From: Vreelandella zhaodongensis
Lineage (GTDB): Bacteria; Pseudomonadota; Gammaproteobacteria; Pseudomonadales; Halomonadaceae
Reading direction: 5' to 3'
Assembly: GCF_013415115.1 (NCBI RefSeq)
Contig: NZ_JACCDD010000001.1
Span: 310,001-374,000 of the forward strand
DNA: 64,000 nt
The first letter of the stretch is position 1. Each line of letters starts with the position of its first letter. The notes under the pieces are model-generated. The model saw nothing but the letters and a program-made list of their open reading frames with translations, did not search any database and had not been told where the DNA came from. Position numbers and translations under genes: made by a program. Shown here in pieces: positions 50,310 through 59,347 of the stretch.

Positions 50310-51676
50310 GTCTGTTGACACGCCAACGAGGTGCGCGCAGCACGGCTATCTGTTTAGCGCTACTGGCAAGCTTTCTGGGCAGTAGTGTGGCGCTGGCGCA
50401 AACTGACAGTGTTAGTTCGTTACGTGAAGCCCGCGAAGCCGCTGAGGCGCGTGATCAATCGCGCTTACAGTCGTTTCTTAATAATCAAGAGGCGCTGGAT
50501 GAAGCGTTAACAGAGGCTCGGGCTGCGCATCAAGCTGCAGCAGAGCAGCAGGCAGCGTTAGCCGAACAACAGCAGGAACAAGTGCAACAGGCTCAAGCGT
50601 TGGCTGAGCGACAGGAAGAGCAGGGCGAAGCACTTACCTCGCTGTTGGCGGATTTGTCACGGCACAGTGAAGAATTACGCAACGAGCTAGGCGGTGACAG
50701 CTGGTTAACGCTAGATGCTAATGCCTTACCGCCGCGCCTCAATGAGGTCGAAGTGCTGGAGCGCCAGCAGATCGAAGCCGTTGTAGATAGCTTAGCGATA
50801 CTTACACGGAACACCGGGCGTGCCGAACGTTTTGAGTCGCCGGTGGCCGATGCCAGTGGCGAAATTGAGCTGCGCAGTGTCGTACGCCTGGGCGATTTTG
50901 CGGCGTTTACCGAAACAGCGCTGCTCAGAAAAGGCCAGGATGATGGAGGTTTGGCCGAAGTGCCGCGTACTCCTGCCGAAATTAGCGATGTACTGGCGGC
51001 TTATCATCAAGGCGAAAGCCGTGTGTTTGCCATTGATCCTACCCAGGGTAGCGTGCTGCAAGCCCTTGCTCAACGGCCAAGCCTCTGGGAGCGGTTCCAG
51101 CAGGGCGGTTATGTCGGTTATGTCGTAGTGGCACTGGGTGGCTTTGGCCTATTGGTGGCACTAGCTCAGTACCTTTATTTAGTGATCGTCAGTGCCCGGG
51201 TGCACCGTCAGCGTAAAGCGTTGGATCAACCAAATGCCAATAACCCGCTGGGGCGCGTGCTCCAGCGCTTCAAGGAGTTGGATAAACACCAAACGCCGGA
51301 AGCACTGGAAGCGAGGTTAGATGAGGCGGTGTTGGCTGAGCTACCGCGTATCGAACGTGGCCAGCCTATCGTTAAGTTGTTGGCGGCCATTGCACCGTTG
51401 CTAGGCTTGCTGGGTACCGTGACCGGTATGATTGTCACCTTCCAAGCGATTACCGTGTTTGGTACCGGTGATCCGCAGTTAATGGCTGGTGGTATCAGCC
51501 AGGCGCTGGTAACAACGGTACTGGGGCTTGTGACAGCGGTGCCACTGCTGTTTGCACAGACGGCCTTGTCGAGCCGGAGTCGCTTGATTACCCAGGCCAT
51601 TGAAGGCGAAGCAAGCGCTACCTTGGCTGACCATCTCGAAGCGCAGTCAACGGCTAATGCGCAAGCGGTGACCTAA
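50306..51676 (+). CDS. TtpC-like long MotA/TolQ/ExbB proton channel protein
   Basis: A 456-residue two-part protein. Signal peptide about 1-30, a periplasmic coiled-coil-rich region (about 35-255; QQAALAEQQQEQVQQAQALAERQ), a membrane helix near 275, then an ExbB domain with IAPLLGLLGTVTGMIVTFQAI and a last helix ISQALVTTVLGLVTAVPLLF. TtpC of Vibrio joins ExbB2-ExbD2-TonB2 with this layout. It is required for TonB2-driven siderophore uptake there; here the role is inferred. Confidence 0.9.
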   Translation: MSLLTRQRGARSTAICLALLASFLGSSVALAQTDSVSSLREAREAAEARDQSRLQSFLNNQEALDEALTEARAAHQAAAEQQAALAEQQQEQVQQAQALAERQEEQGEALTSLLADLSRHSEELRNELGGDSWLTLDANALPPRLNEVEVLERQQIEAVVDSLAILTRNTGRAERFESPVADASGEIELRSVVRLGDFAAFTETALLRKGQDDGGLAEVPRTPAEISDVLAAYHQGESRVFAIDPTQGSVLQALAQRPSLWERFQQGGYVGYVVVALGGFGLLVALAQYLYLVIVSARVHRQRKALDQPNANNPLGRVLQRFKELDKHQTPEALEARLDEAVLAELPRIERGQPIVKLLAAIAPLLGLLGTVTGMIVTFQAITVFGTGDPQLMAGGISQALVTTVLGLVTAVPLLFAQTALSSRSRLITQAIEGEASATLADHLEAQSTANAQAVT

Positions 51677-51677
51677 T

Positions 51678-52220
51678 ATGCCCACGTTACCTCTTTGGCT
51701 TGAGCCCGTTGAGCGGCTGCTTGATGCCGGTGGTGCCGTTTTAGTGGTGCTGGCATTTGTTGCTGTGCTGGTATTTGGGATGGCAATAGAGCGCTGGTGG
51801 TATTACCGCTTTAGCTGGCGGCGTGCCCGCCGCCAACTGATTCGTCGCTGGACGGCACGCAGTGATCACCGTAGCTGGAGTGCGCGCACGCTACGCAATG
51901 TCTGGACAGAGACACTGGTGGCTAAACTGCGTCGCCCACTGCCATGGATCAAATTGCTCGTGGCGCTATGTCCACTGTTAGGTTTGCTGGGTACCGTCAC
52001 CGGTATGATTACCGTGTTCGATAGCCTTTCTCTTAGTGATACCCATCAGGCGCGGGCAATGGCCGATGGTGTTGCCCGTGCCACGCTGCCCACCCTAACC
52101 GGCATGGCGATTGCGGTGGTGGGGCTGCTGTTTATTAGTCGTTTAGAGCACGTGATTCGTCGCGAAGATCAGCGGTTACACGACCGCTTAGCTCGTGCCT
52201 TGGAGGAGAATGATGCGTAG
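51678..52220 (+). CDS. ExbB-like proton channel protein (second copy)
   Basis: A 180-residue MotA/TolQ/ExbB protein with three membrane helices: VLVVLAFVAVLVFGMAIERWW, LLVALCPLLGLLGTVTGMITVFDS and LTGMAIAVVGLLFI. The GLLGTVTGMI block is the channel motif shared with the upstream gene. It starts one base after the TtpC-like stop and overlaps exbD by 8 nt. Probably the true ExbB2 partner of ExbD. Confidence 0.93.
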   Translation: MPTLPLWLEPVERLLDAGGAVLVVLAFVAVLVFGMAIERWWYYRFSWRRARRQLIRRWTARSDHRSWSARTLRNVWTETLVAKLRRPLPWIKLLVALCPLLGLLGTVTGMITVFDSLSLSDTHQARAMADGVARATLPTLTGMAIAVVGLLFISRLEHVIRREDQRLHDRLARALEENDA

Positions 52221-52620
52221 ACGCCGTTCCATAGACACCACGGCTGATAGCAATGAAGTTAACCTGACGCCGATGCTGGACGTTGTCTTTATCATGCTGA
52301 TCTTCTTTATTGTGACGACCAGTTTTATTAAAGAGAGCGGTGTGGAGATTAATCGCCCTGAAGCGGCAGCGGCAAGCCCGCGCCCAGATGCGCAGGTGCT
52401 GATTGCGGTGACGCCGGAAGGAGCCGTTTGGGTCGATGGTAAGCCAGTCGATGTTCATCGTATTGGCCAGCAGGTTGCCGGTATGTTAAGTGATGATGGC
52501 TCCGTTGTTATCCAGGCCGACCGGGAGTCCACCACTGGGTTGTTGATTGAAGTGATGGACCGTCTCAAGCAGGCGGGCGTTGAGCAGATCGCCGTGGCAG
52601 CGAGCCGGGGTGCACCATGA
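52213..52620 (+). CDS. ExbD family biopolymer transport protein
   Basis: A 135-residue ExbD: short basic cytoplasmic start (MRRRRSIDTT), one helix EVNLTPMLDVVFIMLIFFIVTT with the essential Asp, and a periplasmic domain ending in LLIEVMDRLKQAGVEQIAVAA. The ATG at 52213 has GGAGG at good spacing; 52210 is also possible. It overlaps tonB by 4 nt. Confidence 0.94.
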   Translation: MRRRRSIDTTADSNEVNLTPMLDVVFIMLIFFIVTTSFIKESGVEINRPEAAAASPRPDAQVLIAVTPEGAVWVDGKPVDVHRIGQQVAGMLSDDGSVVIQADRESTTGLLIEVMDRLKQAGVEQIAVAASRGAP

Positions 52621-53381
52621 TTCGCCATGCCCTCTCGATACTGGGTGGCATTGTGTTAGCCGTTGGCTTGTTTTGGATGTTGGCGCTACTGGTAACGCCC
52701 CCAGAGCGCTCGCCGGAGACGCCGATAATGGCCATGTCGATGACCATGATAGAGGCTCCAGAGGTGGCGCCAGAGCAGGAAGCGTCACCGCCTGCACCTG
52801 CCGAGGCGGCGCCAGCACCGCCGCCGATGCCCATGCCTGCACCAGCACCTATCGCTGAGAGTACGATTGCGTTGCCTGAGGTAGAGCTTCCAGAGGAGCC
52901 AGTGGAGCCGGTTGAGCTGGAGAGTGAGTTGCCAGAGCTAACGGAAATTACACCCGAACCAACCCCGCAACCCGCGCCGAAGCCGTCTCCAAGGCCATCG
53001 CCAAAACCGGATCCTGCGCCACAGCCAGCAGAAACGGCAGCGCCATCTCCTGCGCCAGCGGTAGCGCAGCGTGAGGCCGCGCCAGAGGCTAAGCCCGTGT
53101 CATCGAATGAGCCTGTTAGTGTTGGGCAGGTCGCCCCAACCAGTCGTGTTAACCCTTCTTATCCGCCGCGTGCTCAGCGGCGTGGCATGGAGGGCTTTGT
53201 GGAGGTCGAGTTTGTTATTCGCCGAGATGGTAGCGTCGATAACGGCACGATTCGCGTCACGCGGGCACAGCCAAGGCGAGTATTTGAAGACGCTGCCCGC
53301 GAAGCGATTGCACGCTGGCAGTTTGAACCCGGTCAGCAGCTTCGCCGCGCCACGCAGCGCATTGAGTTCCAGTTGAGATAG
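52617..53381 (+). CDS. TonB family energy transducer
   Basis: A 254-residue TonB. Membrane anchor near 8-28 (GGIVLAVGLFWMLALLV), a long Pro/Ala/Glu spacer (about 45-150: PEPTPQPAPKPSPRPSP), and the C-terminal domain with NPSYPPRAQRRGMEGFVEVEFVI, GTIRVTRAQPRRVFEDAAREAI and RWQFEPG. It carries proton-motive energy to outer-membrane receptors. The operon type suggests a TonB2 rather than the classical TonB. Confidence 0.95.
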   Translation: MIRHALSILGGIVLAVGLFWMLALLVTPPERSPETPIMAMSMTMIEAPEVAPEQEASPPAPAEAAPAPPPMPMPAPAPIAESTIALPEVELPEEPVEPVELESELPELTEITPEPTPQPAPKPSPRPSPKPDPAPQPAETAAPSPAPAVAQREAAPEAKPVSSNEPVSVGQVAPTSRVNPSYPPRAQRRGMEGFVEVEFVIRRDGSVDNGTIRVTRAQPRRVFEDAAREAIARWQFEPGQQLRRATQRIEFQLR

Positions 53382-53448
53382 TAGCTGAAATAGCAGCTGA
53401 GATAGTCAGTAGAGACAGCTTGTTGAAAATGCCAGTCGAGGAAAAAGT

Positions 53449-54543
53449 ATGCAGCGTTGGGTGGGAATCGTCGTTTTAAGCGCGCTAAGTGTCATGGCGC
53501 ACGCGAACGAACCGCTGCCGGGTGACATTGTTCGTGATCTTAACGGGCTACAAAGCCAGTTAGCGGAGCAGCCCAGCGGCGAGGCTGATAGCGATGTGCT
53601 CAAGCGTATTGCTAATCATGCCCGATCCCAGGCTACGCGTCTTGCCAGCGGCAATCGTGCCGACCAGTGGGCAAGTGCGCTATATCATCAGCTCGCCGCG
53701 AGTGCGTTAGTGCGTCAAGGGGATCACCTTGCGGCTGCTGACGAGTTAGCCAGTGCACAGCGGCGCCCTAGTGTGCCTAACAGTCAAATCCTGCGCTGGC
53801 TGCGTGATGAGGCGTCACTACGCCGTGCAGGGGGGCAGCGTACGGAAGCCATCACGCTGTATGACCAGTGGCTAACGCAATCCCAGGGCAATCCTCATTA
53901 TGACGAATCTGCATGGCGACTCGTTCGCTTATTAGCCCAAGAGGAGCGCTGGGATGCTGCGGCTGACTGGCTGTCGCCGCTACTGCAAAAAGGCGGTTTA
54001 ACTGACACACAGCAGACACTAGCCACCGTGGTATTACGCAACGCGGGACAAAACGAACAAGCCCTCGGTTGGCTAGTGAGTGGTTTGAACGCACAGAGCG
54101 AGCCTGATGCTTGGCGTCAGGCAGCAGGGCTTGCCCAGCAAGCAGGGCAGGCCGGTGTGGCTGCTGGCGTGTGGGAGATGGCGTGGCAGTTGGGTAAGCT
54201 CACCGCGACCGAGGATCGCTTGACGTTAATTCGCCTGCATTTGGCGGGTGGAACGCCAGCCAGAGCGGGCGAGCACTTGGACGCGGCGATTCAAGAAGGC
54301 GCTTTGCCACGTGATGAAGAAACGCTAAGGCTGCTGGCGAGCGCGTGGCAGCAGGCCAAGGATATCGAAAAGGCGCTGAGTGCTTGGGAGGCGCTTGCTG
54401 AGAGCACTCAAAAAGCTGAAGACTGGCGGCAATACGCACAGCTTGCTTACCGCTGGGGGCAAAATGGTCAAGCCGAGCAGGCGTTTATCAAAGCGGTGAA
54501 CCTTGGCGATGATCAAGCAGGGCAGTGGTTGTCGAATTTTTGA
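53449..54543 (+). CDS. TPR-repeat periplasmic protein of the TonB2-type operon
   Basis: A 364-residue protein with a signal peptide (MQRWVGIVVLSALSVMAHA) and many helix-pair repeats, clearest at about 270-360 (AWQQAKDIEKALSAWEALAE and YRWGQNGQAEQAFIKAVNLGDDQAG). TPR proteins close DUF3450-ExbB-ExbB-ExbD-TonB operons in several marine gammaproteobacteria. Here it is 67 nt behind tonB and probably cotranscribed. Partner and role are unknown; a scaffold in the periplasm is likely. Confidence 0.87.
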   Translation: MQRWVGIVVLSALSVMAHANEPLPGDIVRDLNGLQSQLAEQPSGEADSDVLKRIANHARSQATRLASGNRADQWASALYHQLAASALVRQGDHLAAADELASAQRRPSVPNSQILRWLRDEASLRRAGGQRTEAITLYDQWLTQSQGNPHYDESAWRLVRLLAQEERWDAAADWLSPLLQKGGLTDTQQTLATVVLRNAGQNEQALGWLVSGLNAQSEPDAWRQAAGLAQQAGQAGVAAGVWEMAWQLGKLTATEDRLTLIRLHLAGGTPARAGEHLDAAIQEGALPRDEETLRLLASAWQQAKDIEKALSAWEALAESTQKAEDWRQYAQLAYRWGQNGQAEQAFIKAVNLGDDQAGQWLSNF

Positions 54544-54563
54544 AGGGTGAGAATCCCTCAAGA

Positions 54564-54588
54564 CGCCCCTTGAATGACGTAAGGGGCG
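54564..54588. terminator. Hairpin between convergent TPR gene and xthA
   Basis: CGCCCCTT and AAGGGGCG form an 8-bp stem with a 9-nt loop between the ends of two convergent genes. There is no T run on either strand, so it may be a weak or Rho-aided terminator. Confidence 0.5.
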
Positions 54589-54615
54589 AGCTTATGTGAG
54601 TTTGGCGTGTTTTGC

Positions 54616-55449
54616 TTAGTCTGTTTGGGCAAGCGTCAGCGCAAAATCACTCCAGGTGGGAGCGTGATCGGAAGGACGCTCCATGCCGCGCAGTTCATAA
54701 TCAATGCCTGCACCGGTGACGCATTCGGCAAGCGGTTTAGACACCAGAATGTAGTCAATGCGCAGGCCGCGTTTTGGCTCACGATCAAAGCCCTTTGAGC
54801 GATAGTCAAACCAGCTGAACCACTCGCCGTTATTGGGGTGGCACAATCGATAGCTGTCGCTGAGGCCCCACGCTTTTATGCCTTCAAGCCATTCGCGCTC
54901 GATGGGCTGAAAACTGGCTTTGCCCTCGCGCAACCAGCGTTTGCGGCTCGGTTCACCAATGCCAATATCCTGGTCTTCCGGCGATATATTGAAATCACCC
55001 ATAATCGCTAGCTGTTCGTCGGGGCGGTGCTGGTTTTGAAGCAGGCTTGCCAACTGCTGATAGAAGCGTTCTTTATGAGGGAACTTGGTTGGGTGTTGCA
55101 AATTTTCGCCTTGTGGGAAGTAGCCATTCCATACAGTGACGACTTTGCCATTGTCGGCAAGTAGCCGCACACCAATCATCCGACGCTGGGCGTCTTCCTC
55201 ATCATCAGGAAAGCCATAAAAAACCGCTTGGGGCTTTTGCCGGCACATTAGGGCAACCCCGTAATGGCCCTTTTGGCCGTAATAAAAAACGTGATAGCCC
55301 ATAGCTTCAACGTCAGCCAAGGGAAACTCACTGTCTTGTACTTTGGTTTCCTGCAGGCCAATGACATCTGGCTGCTGTGTGTCGATCAGCGCTTGAAGCT
55401 GATGCAGACGTGCCCGAATGCCATTGATATTAAACGAGACCAAACGCAT
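54616..55449 (-). CDS. xthA: Exonuclease III
   Basis: A 277-residue AP endonuclease/exonuclease III. It begins [18 protein letters not shown], with QETKV carrying the metal Glu near residue 35, [27 protein letters not shown], and the end [15 protein letters not shown] with the catalytic Asp-His. It acts in base excision repair. The ATG shares one base with the stop of the small gene upstream (TAATG), so the two are coupled. Confidence 0.96.
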   Translation of the reverse strand: MRLVSFNINGIRARLHQLQALIDTQQPDVIGLQETKVQDSEFPLADVEAMGYHVFYYGQKGHYGVALMCRQKPQAVFYGFPDDEEDAQRRMIGVRLLADNGKVVTVWNGYFPQGENLQHPTKFPHKERFYQQLASLLQNQHRPDEQLAIMGDFNISPEDQDIGIGEPSRKRWLREGKASFQPIEREWLEGIKAWGLSDSYRLCHPNNGEWFSWFDYRSKGFDREPKRGLRIDYILVSKPLAECVTGAGIDYELRGMERPSDHAPTWSDFALTLAQTD

Positions 55450-55697
55450 TACGAGTGATCTCCCGACGGGTTGTCTCCTTCTTTGTCAGGATGGATAACA
55501 ATGTTTTGCCCTTCTTGCTGGCGCGCCAGTTTACGCACCGCTTGAAGCTTGCGCTGTTGCTGCTTTTTCGCCACAAAACGTCGTGAAGAGGTCACCTGGT
55601 CAGGGTTATCATGGCGCCACTTTTTAAAATCTTTGCGGCGACCAGTACGGATAGTGACTTTATCCGCTAACGAACGAGTTTTTTTCTTACGCGTCAT
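55449..55697 (-). CDS. Small basic protein of unknown function upstream of xthA
   Basis: An 82-residue protein with a strongly basic N-terminal two-thirds ([20 protein letters not shown], later [18 protein letters not shown]) and an acidic, Asp-rich tail. GAGCGCG precedes the ATG. The first residues resemble the basic start of YihI-type proteins, but the rest does not, so no family is claimed. The one-base overlap with xthA argues it is a real, translated gene. RNA or DNA binding is a reasonable guess from charge only. Confidence 0.75.
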   Translation of the reverse strand: MTRKKKTRSLADKVTIRTGRRKDFKKWRHDNPDQVTSSRRFVAKKQQQRKLQAVRKLARQQEGQNIVIHPDKEGDNPSGDHS

Positions 55698-55842
55698 GTC
55701 GCGCTCCTTGGGTTAATTTATGCCTCATTCTAACAGGCAAGCGCACTCCTTCGACAGCAGGACGCGCTCTTATCGCCAACCCCTGGTACAATGCGCACTT
55801 CGTGATGCCTAACATCCACAGCAATGGACAGATACACAGCCT

Positions 55843-57117
55843 ATGAGCGAGTCGGAACAGACCACAGCATCGGCCCAGAACCGCAAGCCTAAGCGCCGCC
55901 GTCGGAAACCGCGTCGTCGTCAATCGAACTGGGATCTTCGTCAGTTTCAGGTGCCCGCCGTTGCCGGCAAGTGGCGCTTTCATGACTTTGATTTGCCGCT
56001 GCCTTTAATGCGTGCCATTCATGCCCAAGGGTTTGAATACTGCACGCCTATTCAGTCAGAGGCGCTGCGCCACACGTTGCTGGGTGGCGATATTGTCGGC
56101 AAGGCACAGACAGGTACCGGAAAAACCGCTGCCTTTTTGATTTCGGTGATGGCTTATTTTCTGGAAGAGCCGACCCCCGATGGCCAAAAAACAGGCGCAC
56201 CTCGTGCGTTGATTATTGCGCCTACCCGGGAGCTGGCGCTGCAAATCGAAAAAGATGCCAAAGCACTTGCTCGCTTCACGCAGCTCAATGTGGCCAGCGT
56301 TGTTGGCGGCATGGATTATCAAAAGCAGCGCGACAGCCTAGGCAAGAAGATCGATATTTTGGTGGCAACGCCGGGGCGCCTGTTGGACTTCCATCAGAAG
56401 CGCGATATCGACCTCTCTGAAGTCGAAGTGTTGGTATTGGATGAAGCGGATCGCATGCTTTCCATGGGCTTTATTCCCGATGTGAAGCGCATTATTCGCT
56501 ATACGCCTAAAAAAGAGCAGCGCCAGACGTTCCTGTTCTCGGCAACCTTCACTGACGATATCTTGAGCCTAGCGAGTCAATGGACGCTTGACCCTGCCCA
56601 CGTAGAGATTGAAGTTACCGTTGAGAATCAGGCAGATATCGATCAGCGTGTCTACCTAGTGTCTGATGATGACAAGCAGCGGCTGCTGGTTAATCTGCTA
56701 ACGCAGGAAAGTTTCGAGCGAGTGATGGTATTTGGTAACCGCCGCGATCTCGTGCGTAAGCTAGATGATTTGTTGAAAAAAGCAGGCGTTAGTGTCGCTA
56801 TGCTGTCTGGTGACGTGCCACAAAATCAGCGCATCAAGACATTGGAAAGCTTCCGTGAGGGAGACATTCAAGTGCTGGTGGCAACGGATGTCGCAGGACG
56901 TGGCATTCATATCGAAGATGTCAGCCACGTGATCAACTACACGTTGCCTGAAGATCCGGAAGATTACGTTCATCGTATTGGACGTACTGGGCGTGCAGGC
57001 GCCAAAGGCGTTTCAATTAGTTTTGTTGGCGAAGAAGACGCGTTCTCGCTGCCGGAAATTGAGCGCTACATTAACGGTAAACTGCCCTGTGAACATCCGC
57101 CGGAAGGCATGCTGTAA
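55843..57117 (+). CDS. rhlB: DEAD-box RNA helicase RhlB
   Basis: A 424-residue DEAD-box helicase with a short Arg-rich N-terminal tail ([14 protein letters not shown]). Motifs: Q motif region [67 protein letters not shown] and [13 protein letters not shown]. The [26 protein letters not shown] start resembles Pseudomonas RhlB. RhlB is a degradosome partner of RNase E in E. coli; that gene is also in this window. dinG follows 5 nt later. Confidence 0.9.
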   Translation: MSESEQTTASAQNRKPKRRRRKPRRRQSNWDLRQFQVPAVAGKWRFHDFDLPLPLMRAIHAQGFEYCTPIQSEALRHTLLGGDIVGKAQTGTGKTAAFLISVMAYFLEEPTPDGQKTGAPRALIIAPTRELALQIEKDAKALARFTQLNVASVVGGMDYQKQRDSLGKKIDILVATPGRLLDFHQKRDIDLSEVEVLVLDEADRMLSMGFIPDVKRIIRYTPKKEQRQTFLFSATFTDDILSLASQWTLDPAHVEIEVTVENQADIDQRVYLVSDDDKQRLLVNLLTQESFERVMVFGNRRDLVRKLDDLLKKAGVSVAMLSGDVPQNQRIKTLESFREGDIQVLVATDVAGRGIHIEDVSHVINYTLPEDPEDYVHRIGRTGRAGAKGVSISFVGEEDAFSLPEIERYINGKLPCEHPPEGML

Positions 57118-57122
57118 CGCGC

Positions 57123-59252
57123 ATGCTTGATAATGCGCTGAAAAGCGAAATTCAAGACGCCTATCGTCGCGTGGTGGAAAGGCTTGAGCTGACACCACGC
57201 TACGGTCAGCGTCTTATGATCGCAGAAATCGCCCGGACGCTAGGTGGCATTGAGCAGGATGGCGAAGGCAAGCGCACAAACGATAATCATGTGTGTGTAC
57301 TGGAAGCGGGCACCGGAACCGGTAAAACGCTTGCCTACCTGATTGCCGCGTTGCCGATTGCCAAAGCGCAGGGAAAGCGGCTGATTGTTTCCACCGCGAC
57401 GGTGGCACTGCAGGAGCAGGTGCTTAATCAAGACCTGCCTTCTCTTGCCGCTGATAGTGGTATTGCCTTTCGTTACGCTTTGGCCAAAGGGCGCGGCAGG
57501 TACGTGTGCGTTGCACGTCTTGATCAGGCGTTAGAGGGCACTGAGCCAAACCCGACGCTATCGTTGTTTGAGCAGTCACTTCAAACTCACAGTAGTGACT
57601 TTTCCGTACTAGCCACGGACATGGTGGAGGCTTACGGTAAAGGTGAATGGGAAGGTGATCGCGATACGTGGTCGGCGTCGATCGATGACGGTCATTGGCG
57701 GCAGCTAACGGTGGATCATCGCCAATGCACAGGTCGTCGCTGCGGTCATTTTGGTGCTTGTGCCTTTTTTCGTTCCCGTCGTGAACTGGAAAATGCCGAT
57801 GTAATCGTCGCCAACCATGATCTGGTTCTCGCTGACCTGGCGCTGGGTGGCGGGGCTATTCTGCCGGATCCCGCCGACTGCATTTTTATTTTTGATGAAG
57901 GTCACCACCTGCCGGATAAAGCCCTTTCTCACTTTGCTCACCGTTTTGCGGTGCATGGTTGTTTGCGCTGGCTTAAAACCTTGAAAAGCAGTTTGACTGA
58001 TCTGCACCAGGGGTTGGCGGCTCAGCCGACGATTGCGCGTTTGCTCGCGGGGTTACCTGAGTTGCTGCATAGCTTAGAGCCTGCCTTGGGCGATGTGTTT
58101 AGCATGGGTCACCAGCTGGCTGGGCGGGAAAACGGCTTGTCGGATGAGGAAGCCGGCCATCAACAGCGTTTTGAAAAAGGCCAAGTGCCGGAAGCACTTC
58201 GCGAACACGCCCAGCAGCTGTTAGTTATGTTTGCCACGCTGTCACGCAGTTTGGAGAGCATTAGCGACATCCTGCGCGAAAGCCTCGACCCCGATAAGCA
58301 AACAGGGCTGGATAGAGATCAAGCCGACACGTGGTTGCCGCTGATTGCACTGCTACATGGGCGTTCACTTGATGCCCATGCGCTATGGCAAGCCTTCAGT
58401 GAGCAGGATGCTGTCAATGCACCGCCCAGTGCCCGATGGATAACGCTTAGTCGTGTTGCGGGAGAGCCGGAAATCGAGTTTTCGGCAAGTCCCGTATCAG
58501 CGGCGCATACCCTTGCGAAACATTTGTGGGGGCGCTGTCATGGAGCGGTAGTAACATCAGCAACGCTTACCGCGCTGGGGCGTTTTGAGCGAATCCAAGA
58601 GCGCGCTGGGTTAGCAAACCGCTATCGCTATCAGGCGCTGCCGAGCCCCTTTGATTATGCCAATGCCATTCTGCGCGTGCCTAAAGAAGCGACCGACCCC
58701 AGTGATCGCGATGCCCATGAAAGCGCCATCGTTAATTTCGTGGCTCAATTGGGAAATAACGAAGCGGTGCTGGTGCTGTTTTCTTCTAGGGCGCAATTGC
58801 GGGCGGTGGAGAAAGCGCTGCCTGCGGCAACTAAAGAGCGAGTGCTGGCGCAGGATGCGTTGCCCAAACGTGAACTGCTTGAGCGTCATCGCGCGGCTGT
58901 CGATGACGGCAATGGCAGCATTATTTTTGGCTTGGCTAGTTTTGCTGAAGGTATCGATTTGCCCGGCGACTATCTTACCCATGTGGTGATTACGCGGCTG
59001 CCATTTGCGGTGCCTGATGATCCGGTGGGGGCCACGCTTGCCGAGTGGATTGAGAGTCAGGGCGGTAATCCGTTTATGCGGATTAGCGTTCCAGATGCGT
59101 CAATCAAGCTAGTGCAAGCCTGTGGGCGGCTGATTCGTAAAGAGAGTGACCGCGGTGTTATCACGTTGTTAGACCGGCGGGTGATTACTCGCCGATATGG
59201 CCAGGCATTATTAGATGCACTGCCGCCGTTCAAACGAGAAATCATGCAGTAA
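57123..59252 (+). CDS. dinG: ATP-dependent DNA helicase DinG
   Basis: A 709-residue XPD-like superfamily 2 helicase. Walker A EAGTGTGKTLAYLIAALP near residue 63, an Fe-S domain with Cys in YVCVARLDQ and CTGRRCGHFGACAFF, DEAH box IFDEGHHLPDKAL, and C-terminal motifs GLASFAEGIDLPGDYLTHVVI and QACGRLIRKESDRGVITLLD. DinG unwinds R-loops and clears conflicts at forks. It is 5 nt behind rhlB, leaving no room for its own LexA operator. Confidence 0.95.
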   Translation: MLDNALKSEIQDAYRRVVERLELTPRYGQRLMIAEIARTLGGIEQDGEGKRTNDNHVCVLEAGTGTGKTLAYLIAALPIAKAQGKRLIVSTATVALQEQVLNQDLPSLAADSGIAFRYALAKGRGRYVCVARLDQALEGTEPNPTLSLFEQSLQTHSSDFSVLATDMVEAYGKGEWEGDRDTWSASIDDGHWRQLTVDHRQCTGRRCGHFGACAFFRSRRELENADVIVANHDLVLADLALGGGAILPDPADCIFIFDEGHHLPDKALSHFAHRFAVHGCLRWLKTLKSSLTDLHQGLAAQPTIARLLAGLPELLHSLEPALGDVFSMGHQLAGRENGLSDEEAGHQQRFEKGQVPEALREHAQQLLVMFATLSRSLESISDILRESLDPDKQTGLDRDQADTWLPLIALLHGRSLDAHALWQAFSEQDAVNAPPSARWITLSRVAGEPEIEFSASPVSAAHTLAKHLWGRCHGAVVTSATLTALGRFERIQERAGLANRYRYQALPSPFDYANAILRVPKEATDPSDRDAHESAIVNFVAQLGNNEAVLVLFSSRAQLRAVEKALPAATKERVLAQDALPKRELLERHRAAVDDGNGSIIFGLASFAEGIDLPGDYLTHVVITRLPFAVPDDPVGATLAEWIESQGGNPFMRISVPDASIKLVQACGRLIRKESDRGVITLLDRRVITRRYGQALLDALPPFKREIMQ

Positions 59253-59280
59253 TAAATGGTAATAAAATGCAGCAATCAAA

Positions 59281-59312
59281 CGCCCCGCTAAGGCTAATAT
59301 CCTTGCGGGGCG
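59281..59312. terminator. Hairpin between convergent dinG and aroG
   Basis: CGCCCCGC-T-AAGG pairs with CCTT-GCGGGGCG around CTAATAT, one bulged base. No T run follows on the plus strand; a GTTTG follows on the minus strand. Probable terminator for both genes. Confidence 0.55.
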
Positions 59313-59347
59313 CTTATGCTGGCTAGTTGTTTCTTGCTGGGTTCTTA

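Noticed and set aside
53371..53415. Degenerate AGCTGAGATAG-type tandem repeat after tonB
   Set aside because: Only about three imperfect short units in a non-coding gap; too short and diverged to call a functional repeat.
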